In this document: piece after piece, positions 18,104 through 26,764 of the stretch
How the letters are laid out: each line of letters opens with the position of its first letter
How positions within the stretch are numbered: position 1 is the stretch's first letter
Assembly (NCBI RefSeq): GCF_013155375.1
Contig: NZ_JABJQY010000001.1
Location: forward strand, 186,001 to 250,000
DNA from: Nocardioides sp. zg-1308
Lineage (GTDB): Bacteria; Actinomycetota; Actinomycetes; Propionibacteriales; Nocardioidaceae
Direction of reading: 5' to 3'
Length of the DNA stretch: 64,000 nucleotides
Made by a program: the position numbers and the translations under genes
The notes under the pieces: model-generated
What the model was told of the DNA's origin: nothing
Databases searched by the model: none
The model's input: only the letters and a program-made list of their open reading frames with translations

Positions 18104-21100
18104 TCAGCGCTTGCGCGCGCCCTTCTTCTTGATCGGGACGTGCTCGATGACCGGCGCGTCGGCGGAGCCGTCTGCGGAGCCGTCGACCGCGCCATCGGTG
18201 GAGCCGTCGGCCTGCGTGCCGGGCTCGACGTCGACCGTGCCGGGCTCGACCGCTCCCGAGGTGGGGAGCGTGCCCGCGACGCCGCTCGACGTGCCGCCGG
18301 TGGCAGCCGGCAGGACCGGCGGCCCGGCCGGGCGGCTGGCGGAACGACGGCGCGTACGCGTGACCACCCGCGGCTTCTCGTCCTCGACGGGAGCCTCGGT
18401 CGGGGCGTCCGCAACGAGGGCCTCGGTCGAGGCGTCCGCGACGGGAGCGTCCACGACGGCCGGCTCGACCGCCGCCGGCGCCTCCGCCGGTGCCTCCGTC
18501 GGAACCTCCGTCGGAACCTGTGCCAGGGCCTCGGTCGCAGCGTCGGCCGGAACGTCGGTCGGGACCTCCGCCACCGCAGCGGCCTCCGGCTGGCCGGACT
18601 CGGTGCCGGTCGGCGTCTCGTCGGTCGGGGTCTCGTCGGTCGGCGTCTCGTCGGTCGCCGACTCCTCGGCCTGCTTGTCGTGGCGTGCCATCGCAGCGAC
18701 GTCCTTCGGCGACGGCGCGTGGTGCTCCGCCGCGCGGGACTCGCCGTTGCCGCCGTTGCCGGTGCCCTCGTCGGAGGCTCCACGCCGCCCGCGGCGACGA
18801 CCGCCGCGACGACCCTCGCCGTCCTCGGGCTTCGCGTCCGGGTCGACGGGCTGGTCCTTGATGACCACCCCGCGGCCCTGGCAGTGCTCGCAGTTCTCGC
18901 TGAACGCCTCGAGCAGGCCGGTGCCGATCCGCTTCCGCGTCATCTGCACCAGGCCGAGCGAGGTGACCTCGGCGACCTGGTGGCGGGTGCGGTCGCGTCC
19001 CAGGCACTCGACCAGTCGGCGGACCACGAGGTCGCGGTTGGACTCCAGCACCATGTCGATGAAGTCGACGACGATGATGCCGCCGATGTCGCGCAGCCGG
19101 AGCTGGCGCACGATCTCCTCGGCCGCCTCGAGGTTGTTCTTGGTGACGGTCTCCTCGAGGTTGCCGCCGGAGCCGGTGAACTTGCCGGTGTTGACGTCGA
19201 CCACGGTCATCGCCTCGGTGCGGTCGATGACCAGCGACCCGCCGGAGGGGAGCCAGACCTTGCGGTCGAGGCCCTTGTGGATCTGCTCGTCGATCCGGTA
19301 GGTCGCGAAGATGTCGCCGCCGGTGCCGCCGCGCTCGAACCGCTCGACCCGCTCGGCGAGGTCGGGCGCCACGGACTCGACGTAGCCGTGGACGGTGTTC
19401 CACGCGTCGTCACCCTCGATGACGAGCTTGGAGAAGTCCTCGGTGAAGAGGTCGCGGACCACCTTGAGCGTGAGGTCGGGCTCGCCGTAGAGCAGCTGCG
19501 GGCCGGAGCCCTTGTGGCCGGACTTCTTCTCGATGTCCTCCCACCGCGACTTGAGGCGCTCGACGTCGCGGGTGAGCTCCTCCTCGCTGGCACCCTCGGC
19601 CGCGGTGCGCACGATGACGCCGGCGGTGTCGGGGACGATCTCCTTGAGCAGCGACTTGAGGCGGTTGCGCTCGGTGTCGGGCAGCTTGCGCGAGATCCCG
19701 GACGTGGTGCCGTCGGGCACGTAGACGAGGAAGCGGCCGGCGAGGCTGATCTGGCTGGTCAGGCGGGCGCCCTTGTGGCCGATCGGGTCCTTCGTGACCT
19801 GCACCAGGACCATCTGGCCGCTGGAGAGGACCGACTCGATCTTGCGGGGCTGGCCCTCCTTGTGGCCCAGCGAGGACCAGTTGACCTCACCGGCGTAGAG
19901 CACCGCGTTGCGGCCCTTGCCGATGTCGATGAAGGCGGCCTCCATGGACGGCAGGACGTTCTGCACGCGGCCGAGGTAGACGTTGCCGATCAGCGAAATC
20001 TGCGACTCGCGGGCGACGTAGTGCTCGACGAGCACCTTGTCCTCCAGGACGCCGATCTGGATCAGGTCCTGGCGCTGGCGGATGACCATGACCCGCTCGA
20101 CCGACTCGCGGCGGGCCAGGAACTCGGCCTCGCTCACGATCGGCGCCCGGCGGCGGCCGGCCTCGCGGCCCTCGCGGCGGCGCTGCTTCTTGGCCTCGAG
20201 GCGCGTGGAGCCCTGGACGGAGGTGATCTGGTCCTCGGCGGACCGGGTCTTGCGCACCCGCGTCACGGTGTTGGGCTCGGCGTCGTCCGACCCGCCCTCG
20301 TCGCCCGCGCGCCGGCGGCGACGGCGGCGTCGCGAGGAGCCCTCGCCGTTGCCGTCCGTGCCGGCGTCGGCTCCGTTGGCGTCGTCACCGGAGTCGGCGG
20401 TGTCCGTGGAGGCGTCCATGGAGGAGTCCTCGTCGGAGCCCTCGGTCGCCTCGGTGTCGTCCCCCTCGCCCTCGGCGGAGTCGGAGGACTTGCGCCGGCG
20501 GCGGCCACCGCGGCGACGGCGGCGGCGGGCGGTGCCGCCCTCTCCGTCACCCTCGCCGTCACCCTCGTCGTCGTCCGGACCGGACGTGGCGTCCTGGTCC
20601 TCGATCGTGTCGGCCGCGACGTCGCCGAGGGCGTCGCCCTGGGTGCCCAGCGCCATCGCGTCCTCGGAGACGGGCTCGTCACCGGCCTCGTCCGCGGGAG
20701 CCTCGGCGGCCTGGCGCCCACCGGACTTCTTGGCGCCGGACCTGCCGGACGCCTTCCTCGCCGACCGCTTGCGCGCGGTCGGGGCGTCGTCGGTCTCGGG
20801 TGCCGCCGCGGGTGCGGCGTCGGCGGGCTGGTCCGTCGCCGCGGCCGCGTCCTCGAGCGCCACCTCGTCCTCGTCCTCGGTCTCGAGCTCGGGCTCGACC
20901 GGGACCGGCTGCGGCTTCTTGCGGGTGCGTCGGGTGGTCGTGGTGACGACCGGGGGCTGGAACAGGACGGCGGGGCCGGCGGGCGCACCGGCGGCGGCCC
21001 TCGTGCTCGTGTCAGCCGCGGTGTCGGAGCCGGTGTCGGAGCCGGTGTCGGAGCTGGTGTCGGTGGCGGCGTCGGCGTCCGTGGCGGTGGCCGGGCCGGC

Positions 21101-21604
21101 CTCGGTGGTGCTCGCGGCCTTCTTGGCCGCCCTCTTGGCGGGCGCCTTGGCCGTGCTGCGACGGGCCGCGGTCTTCTTGGCGGGCGCCACCTCGGCGGCC
21201 TCGGCCGCCTCGACGGCAGCCGACAGCTCGGCCGGCTCGGGCACGTCGGTCGCCGCGGCGTCGGGCTCGGCGACCGCCTTCTTGGCGGTGGACCGGCGGG
21301 CCGGCGCCTTCTTGGCGGGCGCGCGCTTGGCGGTCTTCCTGGCAGCCGGGGCCTCGGCGGCGGCAGCCGTGTCAGTCGGGACGTCGGTGGGGACGTCGGT
21401 GGGCACGTCGGTGGGGCTGGTCGCTCCGGAGCCGGCGTCCTGGGCCGCGGCGGCGGCCTTCTTGGCGGGGGCCTTGCGCGTGCGCCTCGTCACGACGGGC
21501 GCAGCGGGGGCGGTCGCCTCGGGGGCACTGGCCGCGGCACTGTCACCGGCGGAGGAGGGAGTGCCCTCGGTCTCGGTGCGGTCGGGCTGGTCGTCATCGA
21601 GCAT
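18104..21604 (-). CDS. rne: Ribonuclease E/G family endoribonuclease
   Basis: An 1166-residue RNase, main initiator of mRNA decay and rRNA/tRNA processing. Order of parts: about 500 residues of disordered sequence with Lys/Ala repeats (PAKKA, RRSTAKKA) and Arg blocks; an S1 domain from about 535 (GNVYLGRVQNVLPSMEAAF); the catalytic core with GGIIVVDFIDM (metal-binding Asp, about 845); the zinc-link CEHCQGRG (about 905); and a Thr/Glu/Pro/Val-rich C-tail ending in KKKGARKR. ATG at 21604 has GAGGAG six bases upstream; the GTG at 21628 is less likely. Layout with the core in the middle is typical of actinobacterial RNase E. Confidence 0.95.
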   Translation of the reverse strand: MLDDDQPDRTETEGTPSSAGDSAAASAPEATAPAAPVVTRRTRKAPAKKAAAAAQDAGSGATSPTDVPTDVPTDVPTDTAAAAEAPAARKTAKRAPAKKAPARRSTAKKAVAEPDAAATDVPEPAELSAAVEAAEAAEVAPAKKTAARRSTAKAPAKRAAKKAASTTEAGPATATDADAATDTSSDTGSDTGSDTAADTSTRAAAGAPAGPAVLFQPPVVTTTTRRTRKKPQPVPVEPELETEDEDEVALEDAAAATDQPADAAPAAAPETDDAPTARKRSARKASGRSGAKKSGGRQAAEAPADEAGDEPVSEDAMALGTQGDALGDVAADTIEDQDATSGPDDDEGDGEGDGEGGTARRRRRRGGRRRRKSSDSAEGEGDDTEATEGSDEDSSMDASTDTADSGDDANGADAGTDGNGEGSSRRRRRRRRAGDEGGSDDAEPNTVTRVRKTRSAEDQITSVQGSTRLEAKKQRRREGREAGRRRAPIVSEAEFLARRESVERVMVIRQRQDLIQIGVLEDKVLVEHYVARESQISLIGNVYLGRVQNVLPSMEAAFIDIGKGRNAVLYAGEVNWSSLGHKEGQPRKIESVLSSGQMVLVQVTKDPIGHKGARLTSQISLAGRFLVYVPDGTTSGISRKLPDTERNRLKSLLKEIVPDTAGVIVRTAAEGASEEELTRDVERLKSRWEDIEKKSGHKGSGPQLLYGEPDLTLKVVRDLFTEDFSKLVIEGDDAWNTVHGYVESVAPDLAERVERFERGGTGGDIFATYRIDEQIHKGLDRKVWLPSGGSLVIDRTEAMTVVDVNTGKFTGSGGNLEETVTKNNLEAAEEIVRQLRLRDIGGIIVVDFIDMVLESNRDLVVRRLVECLGRDRTRHQVAEVTSLGLVQMTRKRIGTGLLEAFSENCEHCQGRGVVIKDQPVDPDAKPEDGEGRRGGRRRGRRGASDEGTGNGGNGESRAAEHHAPSPKDVAAMARHDKQAEESATDETPTDETPTDETPTGTESGQPEAAAVAEVPTDVPADAATEALAQVPTEVPTEAPAEAPAAVEPAVVDAPVADASTEALVADAPTEAPVEDEKPRVVTRTRRRSASRPAGPPVLPAATGGTSSGVAGTLPTSGAVEPGTVDVEPGTQADGSTDGAVDGSADGSADAPVIEHVPIKKKGARKR

Positions 21605-21931
21605 GTGGTGCTCCTCGGGCACCGTCACGGTGCCGATACGGCGTCCACCGCTCTCGTGTGGCGATCCCGGGGACGCAAAGCTTCTGTGGCGGCGACCCCC
21701 TCCGCGGATGCGTCTCCGAGCGGCCGATCCGTCACCTGCCGCGGTCGCCGGGCCACCGTGGAGTCGCTGTCACCGACTCGTGTGGCCGCGTCGCGGTCCG
21801 GTGACGTCCACCCGTCCGGGGTGCCGACCACGTGGTGCGGCCGGCGAGAACGTCGTCGGCTCGACGGGATCCCCGACGGGCGCCGGGGGCGTCGAACGTG
21901 GCGAGTATCGCACACCACCGGTGAAGGACCC
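21605..21931. other. 327-bp non-coding gap before rne
   Basis: No gene is supported here. On the minus strand a GATACT box at 21904-21909 could be a -10 of a separate rne promoter, which would give a leader of about 290 bases. Long leaders are known to mediate RNase E autoregulation in E. coli; whether that applies here is a guess. No strong terminator after the DUF2344 gene was recognised. Confidence 0.4.
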
Positions 21932-22657
21932 CTATGCCCGCGCCGCCAGCGGGTCGCCGAGCCCGCCGGACTCCAGGAGGGGGCCCTGGGCCAGGCGCGT
22001 CATCAGCGGCGCCTCCCCGGTGACGAGGTCGGACACCGCCTCGAGGCCGCGCAGCACGTCGTCCGGGCGTACGGCGGGGGTGCCGTGGCGCAGCACCACG
22101 TCCAGCGACGTCCGTCCCTCGGGCGTGTCGGCGTCGGCGAGGACCAGGAGCGAGACGACCGCCCCGCGGGCGTCGAACTCGCGCATCCCCTTCTTGGTCA
22201 TCCGCTCGACGAGGGCCTCCTCGGCGGCGAGGAACGTGCCGACGGCCTCGGTCACGGCGACCCGGTCGGCGGCGAGGTCGATCCGCCACCGGCTGCCCTC
22301 CAGCAGGTCGGACAGGGAGCCGCCCGGCGACTCGACAACCTCGAGGACGTCGAGCCCGGTCGGCAGGGCCTCGTCGAGCATCGCGTGGACGTCGGCGGGC
22401 ACGACGACCTCCGACAGCGCGAGCTCGAGGTACTCCGCCTCGCTCGCGGAGCCGGTCGGCGCGGCACCGGCGTACGAGATCCGCGGGTGCGGGTTGAAGC
22501 CGGAGCTGTAGGCCATCGGCACCCGAGCGCGGAACACCGCGCGCTCGAAGGCACGGCTGAAGTCACGGTGGCTGGTGAAGCGGAGCCGTCCACGCTTGGC
22601 GTAGCGCACCCGGAGGCGCTGGACGGGCGGGGCCTGCTGCTCGGGTTGCTCACGCAC
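21932..22657 (-). CDS. TIGR03936 family radical-SAM-associated protein (DUF2344)
   Basis: A 241-residue protein of unknown function with the diagnostic N-terminus: RLRVRYAKRGRLRFTSHRDF, then AYSSGFNPHPRISYA. In Clostridia this domain is fused to the C-terminus of the TIGR03960 radical SAM protein, and in most actinobacteria the two genes are adjacent. Here the radical SAM gene is 13.7 kb away (36317-38290). The GTG at 22657 lies seven bases after TAGCCT (22664-22669), so it seems to have its own leaderless promoter. It precedes rne, the usual neighbour. A role in RNA or ribosome modification is often supposed but not shown. Confidence 0.9.
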   Translation of the reverse strand: MREQPEQQAPPVQRLRVRYAKRGRLRFTSHRDFSRAFERAVFRARVPMAYSSGFNPHPRISYAGAAPTGSASEAEYLELALSEVVVPADVHAMLDEALPTGLDVLEVVESPGGSLSDLLEGSRWRIDLAADRVAVTEAVGTFLAAEEALVERMTKKGMREFDARGAVVSLLVLADADTPEGRTSLDVVLRHGTPAVRPDDVLRGLEAVSDLVTGEAPLMTRLAQGPLLESGGLGDPLAARA

Positions 22658-22743
22658 GCGCTCAGGCTAGACACCCGCCGCGGCGTTCGGCGAAGCCGCG
22701 AACCCGCCGGATGTGCCGAGTCGGCGCCGGGGCCGCTCGCCGG

Positions 22744-22757
22744 TAGCATCCCCCGAC
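22744..22757 (+). promoter_or_regulatory. -10 region of the polysaccharide-island GT2 gene
   Basis: TAGCAT at 22744-22749 ends nine bases before the GTG start at 22758, consistent with a leaderless or nearly leaderless mRNA. Less than 100 bp separate it from the opposite-facing DUF2344 promoter. No good -35 is visible. Confidence 0.45.
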
Positions 22758-23438
22758 GTGAGTGATGTCGCGTTCGTTGTGCCCGTCTACAACGAAGCCT
22801 CGGTGATCGGCGACGTCATCACCGAGATCCGCGCCGTGACCCCCTACGTGGTGTGCGTCAACGACGGCAGCCGGGACGGGTCCGCGGCCGCGATCGTGCG
22901 GGCCGGCGGCTACCTCGTCGACCACCCGATCAACATGGGCCAGGGTGCGGCGCTGCAGACCGGCATCGAGTTCGCCCGCGCGCTCCCCCAGATCCAGCGC
23001 TTCGTGACCTTCGACGCCGACGGCCAGCACCTCGTCGCCGACGCGGTGCGGATGCTGAAACTGCTCGAGGAGGGCGACCTGGACATCGTGCTGGGCTCGC
23101 GCTTCCTCGGCGAGGTCATCGGCGCCGGGCGCAGCAAGCGCGTGCTCCTGAAGGCGGCGGTGAAGTTCAGCAACGTGACGTCGGGGATCCGCCTCACCGA
23201 CGCCCACAACGGCCTGCGCGCGTTCAACCGGCACGTGGCGGAGACGATGGAGATCACCGCCCCCGACATGACGCACGCGAGCGAGATCATCGAGCTCATC
23301 GCGGCCAACAGCTACCGCTACCGCGAGATGCCGGTGACGATCCGCTACACCGACTACTCCACCAGCAAGGGCCAGGCGAGCGTCAACGCCGTCAACATCG
23401 CGGTGGACACGCTCCTGCGAAGGGTGACGCGTCAGTGA
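22758..23438 (+). CDS. Glycosyltransferase family 2 (polyprenyl-phosphate sugar transferase type)
   Basis: A 226-residue GT2 enzyme. Conserved parts: AFVVPVYNEASVIGDV, VCVNDGSRDGS, NMGQGAALQTG and the metal-binding TFDADGQHL, followed by LGSRFLG. It has no C-terminal membrane helices of its own; the next gene, DUF2304, overlaps it by GTGA and could provide the membrane anchor. The ATG 45 bases upstream (22713) is not used in my call because the conserved N-terminus starts at GTG 22758. It is likely to make a lipid-linked monosaccharide for surface polysaccharide. Confidence 0.88.
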   Translation: MSDVAFVVPVYNEASVIGDVITEIRAVTPYVVCVNDGSRDGSAAAIVRAGGYLVDHPINMGQGAALQTGIEFARALPQIQRFVTFDADGQHLVADAVRMLKLLEEGDLDIVLGSRFLGEVIGAGRSKRVLLKAAVKFSNVTSGIRLTDAHNGLRAFNRHVAETMEITAPDMTHASEIIELIAANSYRYREMPVTIRYTDYSTSKGQASVNAVNIAVDTLLRRVTRQ

Positions 23439-23821
23439 TCATCGTCCAGTTCCTCCTCATCGGCGCGTTCCTCTTCCTCTTCTACGTCGCCATCCGCAGT
23501 CGCACCGCGCACGGCGTCTCCGCGTCGAAGAAGCTGCTCTTCCTCCTCCTCATGGCCGTCCTCGTGGTGGCCGTGCTCGCGCCCAACCTCGTCACCGAGG
23601 CGGCCAACCTCGTCGGCGTCGGGCGGGGCACCGACCTGGTCCTCTACCTGATGGCGGTGTCGTTCGGCTTCTACGTCGTCAACGACTACCTGCGCGGGCA
23701 GGACAACCGGCAGCAGCTGCACCGCCTCGCCCGCCGGATCGCGGTGCTCGAGGCCCTCGAGCGCTACCACATCGCGCACCGCGACGAGACCGACCCCGGG
23801 CCGGCCCCGTCGGATGATTGA
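23435..23821 (+). CDS. DUF2304 small membrane protein
   Basis: A 128-residue protein with three hydrophobic helices (about 2-18, 28-48, 57-75) and a charged C-terminal helix, NRQQLHRLARRIAVLEALER, that could form a coiled coil. DUF2304 genes are regularly found directly after a small GT2 gene, as here (GTGA overlap), suggesting a two-subunit membrane glycosyltransferase; this is inference from gene neighbourhood. The next GT2 gene overlaps its end by eight bases. Confidence 0.8.
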   Translation: MIIVQFLLIGAFLFLFYVAIRSRTAHGVSASKKLLFLLLMAVLVVAVLAPNLVTEAANLVGVGRGTDLVLYLMAVSFGFYVVNDYLRGQDNRQQLHRLARRIAVLEALERYHIAHRDETDPGPAPSDD

Positions 23822-24707
23822 GATCTTCCTCCCCTACTGGGGAGACCCCGGCTACCTCTACGAGGCCGTCGCCAGCGTGCAGGCGCAGACCGACCCGGAC
23901 TGGCGGCTCGTGGTGGTCGACGACCACTACCCGGACCCGTCGGTCGCGGAGTTCTTCGCCGGGCTCGGCGACGACCGGGTGACCTACCACCGCAACGAGA
24001 CCAACCTCGGCATCACCGGCAACTACCGCCGCTGCCTGGAGCTGGCCTCGGCCGAGTGGATGGTCTTCTTCGGCTGCGACGACCTCATGCTCCCGACGTA
24101 CGTCGCCACCGTGCGCGCCGCGACCGAGGGCGCACCGGCCGGGGTCGACGTGGTCTCCCCCGGTGCGACCGTGATCGACGAGCACGGCGTCGAGTCCGAC
24201 CCGCTGGTCGACCGGGTCAAGCAGCGGCTGTTCGCACCCCGGCTGTCCGGGCCCCGCGTGCTGACGGGCGAGGACCTGGCCGTCTCGCTGCTGCGGGGCA
24301 ACTGGACCTACTGGCCGTCCCTCGCCTTCCGGGTCGCGCCGGTCCGCCGGCAGGGGTTCATCGACGACCTGCCACTCATCCAGGACCTGGCCCTGCTCGT
24401 GGACCTCGCGCTGGCCGGCTCGTCGATGCTGGTGCTGCCCGAGGTCGTCTTCGCCTACCGGCGCCACTCGCAGAGCGCGTCGTCGACGACCGTCGCAGAC
24501 GGCGGCCGGTTCGCGGGTGAGCGGACCTACTTCGAGGTCGCTGCACGGCGCTGCGCGCAGGCGGGCTGGCCGCGCGCGGCTCGCGCCGCCCGGATGCACC
24601 TGGCGTCACGGCTCTACGCGGTCACCCAGCTCCCGGGTGCGGCGCGTCGCCGCTCGTGGGACTCGGTGCGGACGCTCGCGCGTCACGCCGTCGCCACCGG
24701 CCGCTGA
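23814..24707 (+). CDS. Glycosyltransferase family 2
   Basis: A 297-residue cytoplasmic GT2 enzyme. It opens with EIFLPYWGDPGYLYEAVASV, then VVVDDHYPD and the nucleotide-binding FFGCDDLMLP (D-D motif). QDLALLVDLAL resembles the acceptor-side ED motif of this family. It overlaps DUF2304 by eight bases and is probably translated with it. Its 3' end overlaps the convergent GT2 gene by 25 bases, with no terminator between. The sugar and acceptor are unknown; it likely adds one residue to the repeat unit of a surface glycan. Confidence 0.87.
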   Translation: MIEIFLPYWGDPGYLYEAVASVQAQTDPDWRLVVVDDHYPDPSVAEFFAGLGDDRVTYHRNETNLGITGNYRRCLELASAEWMVFFGCDDLMLPTYVATVRAATEGAPAGVDVVSPGATVIDEHGVESDPLVDRVKQRLFAPRLSGPRVLTGEDLAVSLLRGNWTYWPSLAFRVAPVRRQGFIDDLPLIQDLALLVDLALAGSSMLVLPEVVFAYRRHSQSASSTTVADGGRFAGERTYFEVAARRCAQAGWPRAARAARMHLASRLYAVTQLPGAARRRSWDSVRTLARHAVATGR

Positions 24708-25471
24708 CCCTTCAGCCCACGCACCCGGCGAGCCATCGTGAGGAGCGCCCGCACCAGGCGCGCGCGGGACGCGAGCACGGCCCGGGGTCCGCGCGGCCGC
24801 GACGGCGTCGCGTTGTTGTCGTGCAGGCGCCGCGCCACCGTACGCCGGTCGAGGTGCGTGATGGTGCCCGCGAGGTTGCCGTAGAGCGCGAGCCACAGGT
24901 CGTGCGACTCGACGAGGTGCGGCGGGAACGGCAGGACCGTCGCGAGCGCGTCGCGGCGGACCCCCATCGCGCAGCCGTAGTAGGGCTTGAGGCCGGCGAG
25001 GATGCCGGCGACGTTGGCGACGCGGCGACCGTCGTCACGGGGCCCGAGGCGCCAGTCCGGCTGCCCGAACGGCCCCTCGAGCGCGTCGGGCCCGCCCAGC
25101 ATCGCGAGGTTGCTCGCCACGACCTGGTGGTCGCGCAGCGCCTCGACCATCGCGTCCCGGCGTCCCGGCAGCCACACGTCGTCCTGGTCGGAGAGCAGGA
25201 CGACGTCGCCGCGGGTCGCGGCGATCGCGGCCTCGAAGGCACGGACGTAGCCGCGGTTGACGCGGCTCGGCACGACGCGCACCCGAGGGTCGTCGACCGT
25301 CGCGAGCACCGCGAGCGTGTCGTCGGTCGAGGCGTCGTCGACGACGACGACCTCGTCGCGCAGTCCGAGCTCGGCGAGGATCGAGGCGAGCTGCTCGGAG
25401 ACGTGGGCGGAGCCGTTGTAGGTCGCCATGGCGACCGACACCGGGACCGGCTCGTGCGCGTGGTCAGGCAT
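24683..25471 (-). CDS. Glycosyltransferase family 2
   Basis: A 262-residue GT2 protein. Signature: VSVAMATYNGSAHVSEQL, VVVVDDASTDDTL, NRGYVRAFEAAI and the D-x-D-like LLSDQDDVW, typical of the alpha-L-Rha/WbbL-like group. The late HDLWLALY is the acceptor-side motif. ATG at 25471 overlaps the flippase gene by eight bases, so both are read from the promoter at about 26758. It probably builds part of the same polymer the flippase exports. Confidence 0.88.
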   Translation of the reverse strand: MPDHAHEPVPVSVAMATYNGSAHVSEQLASILAELGLRDEVVVVDDASTDDTLAVLATVDDPRVRVVPSRVNRGYVRAFEAAIAATRGDVVLLSDQDDVWLPGRRDAMVEALRDHQVVASNLAMLGGPDALEGPFGQPDWRLGPRDDGRRVANVAGILAGLKPYYGCAMGVRRDALATVLPFPPHLVESHDLWLALYGNLAGTITHLDRRTVARRLHDNNATPSRPRGPRAVLASRARLVRALLTMARRVRGLKGQRPVATA

Positions 25472-26744
25472 CGGCGCCCTCGACCGCGGCGATGCGACCG
25501 GACCGGCGGATGCCGGCCAGGCCGACGACGTGCACCGCGAACCCGGCCAGTGGAGCCAGCCCGAGCGCGAGGCAGGCCCGCGCCTCGAGCGAGCCCGGCA
25601 CCTGGAGGAGCACGACGCAGGCGACGAGGGCCACCACCCAGCCGGCGACGTACCAGCCGTGGGCGGAGAGCGCCTGCGCGCACGCGCCGGTGAGCGTGAG
25701 CGCGGCCGTCCCGCCGGCCGCCAGCGTGAGCAGCGCGAGCACCGCGCCGTCGACGGCGTAGTCGTCGCCGAAGAGGAGCTGGATGAGCCACGGCCCGACG
25801 ACCCATGCCGCGAGGGCCCCGACGACGGCGACCGCCGCCACCGTGGCCAGGAGCCGGACGAGGAGGCGTCCGAGCCGGGACCCGGCGCGGACGAGGTGGG
25901 ACACCGCGACCCCCTGCAGGGCGTTGAGCGGCAGCAGGACGGGCGCGCGCGTCAGCGAGATGGCCAGGAGCAGCGGGGCCGCGGTGGCGTAGTCGGCCGG
26001 GTCCGTGGTCGCGGCCAGCAGGATGGGGAAGCCGACGACGAGCACGGCGCTCGCGCCCTGCGCCACCAGCGCGGCCGACATCCGCCGGGCCAGCGTCCGG
26101 GCCGGGGCGTCGGCGTGCAGGGCCAGGCTGTCGCGCACCCGCCTCGACGAGGCGGCCAGCAGCAGCCACGCGAAGGCGCCGAGCGCGCTCGCCACGCCCA
26201 TGCCGGCCACCGTGGCCGAGACGAGGACGACGGCGAGGGTGGCGAGCAGCCGCACGGTGGCCTCGCCGGCGATCACCGCCGCTGCCTGGTGCCACCACGC
26301 GCGGCCGGACGCGGCACCGGCGAGGACGGAGTGGAACCCGTAGCCGGCGACGGCCACGACGAGGGCCGCGACGAGCACGTCGTCGCCACCGTGCAGCACG
26401 CGACCGCGCCAGAACGGGACGAGGGCGAGCACGGCGACGGTCGAGCAGGCGGAGACGACCGCGGCCACCCGCCACAGCGCGGGACCGGCGGCGTGGTCGT
26501 CACGGGCGGCTGCGGCGACCGACCGGGTGGTCTCCAGCGCGACGCCGGACAGCACGCCGTAGACGGCGAAGAGCACGGCGAGGAAGGTCAGCAGGACGGT
26601 GGCGCGCTCCTGCGGCAGCGCCCAGGCGGCGATGCTCATCACGACGTAGGTCACCGCGGCCGACCACAGCGAGGCAGCAGCGACCGAGGACGCTCCGACG
26701 GCGTCTCGTCGCGACCGAGTGGCGGGGACCGGTGCCGAAGACAT
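25464..26744 (-). CDS. Polysaccharide flippase (Wzx/MATE-like)
   Basis: A 426-residue membrane protein with about 12 helices and only short loops, of the MOP/polysaccharide-transport superfamily. LFGDDYAVDGAVLALL near residue 335 matches the common LFG-x-x-Y segment of Wzx proteins. Its job would be to flip undecaprenyl-linked oligosaccharide outward. It is the first gene of a minus-strand pair with a GT2. A TAGAGT box (26753-26758) nine bases before the ATG suggests a leaderless mRNA and overlaps the -10 of the opposite gene. Confidence 0.82.
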   Translation of the reverse strand: MSSAPVPATRSRRDAVGASSVAAASLWSAAVTYVVMSIAAWALPQERATVLLTFLAVLFAVYGVLSGVALETTRSVAAAARDDHAAGPALWRVAAVVSACSTVAVLALVPFWRGRVLHGGDDVLVAALVVAVAGYGFHSVLAGAASGRAWWHQAAAVIAGEATVRLLATLAVVLVSATVAGMGVASALGAFAWLLLAASSRRVRDSLALHADAPARTLARRMSAALVAQGASAVLVVGFPILLAATTDPADYATAAPLLLAISLTRAPVLLPLNALQGVAVSHLVRAGSRLGRLLVRLLATVAAVAVVGALAAWVVGPWLIQLLFGDDYAVDGAVLALLTLAAGGTAALTLTGACAQALSAHGWYVAGWVVALVACVVLLQVPGSLEARACLALGLAPLAGFAVHVVGLAGIRRSGRIAAVEGADA

Positions 26745-26764
26745 CGTGGACTACTCTACGCACG
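26745..26764. promoter_or_regulatory. Back-to-back overlapping -10 boxes in a 20-bp intergenic gap
   Basis: The 7-mer TACTCTA at 26752-26758 reads TACTCT on the plus strand and TAGAGT on the minus strand. Each hexamer lies 8-9 bases before the start codon of the gene it faces (GTG 26765, ATG 26744). Both genes would be leaderless, and RNA polymerase could serve only one direction at a time. Confidence 0.5.

Noticed and set aside
21605..21628. GTG at 21628 as the rne start
   Set aside because: The GAGGAG ribosome site lies after it and six bases before the ATG at 21604, which fits better.
17990..22765. A 1591-codon plus-strand frame opposite rne
   Set aside because: It is the mirror of a long GC-rich gene whose minus frame has clear RNase E motifs; the plus frame is low-complexity.
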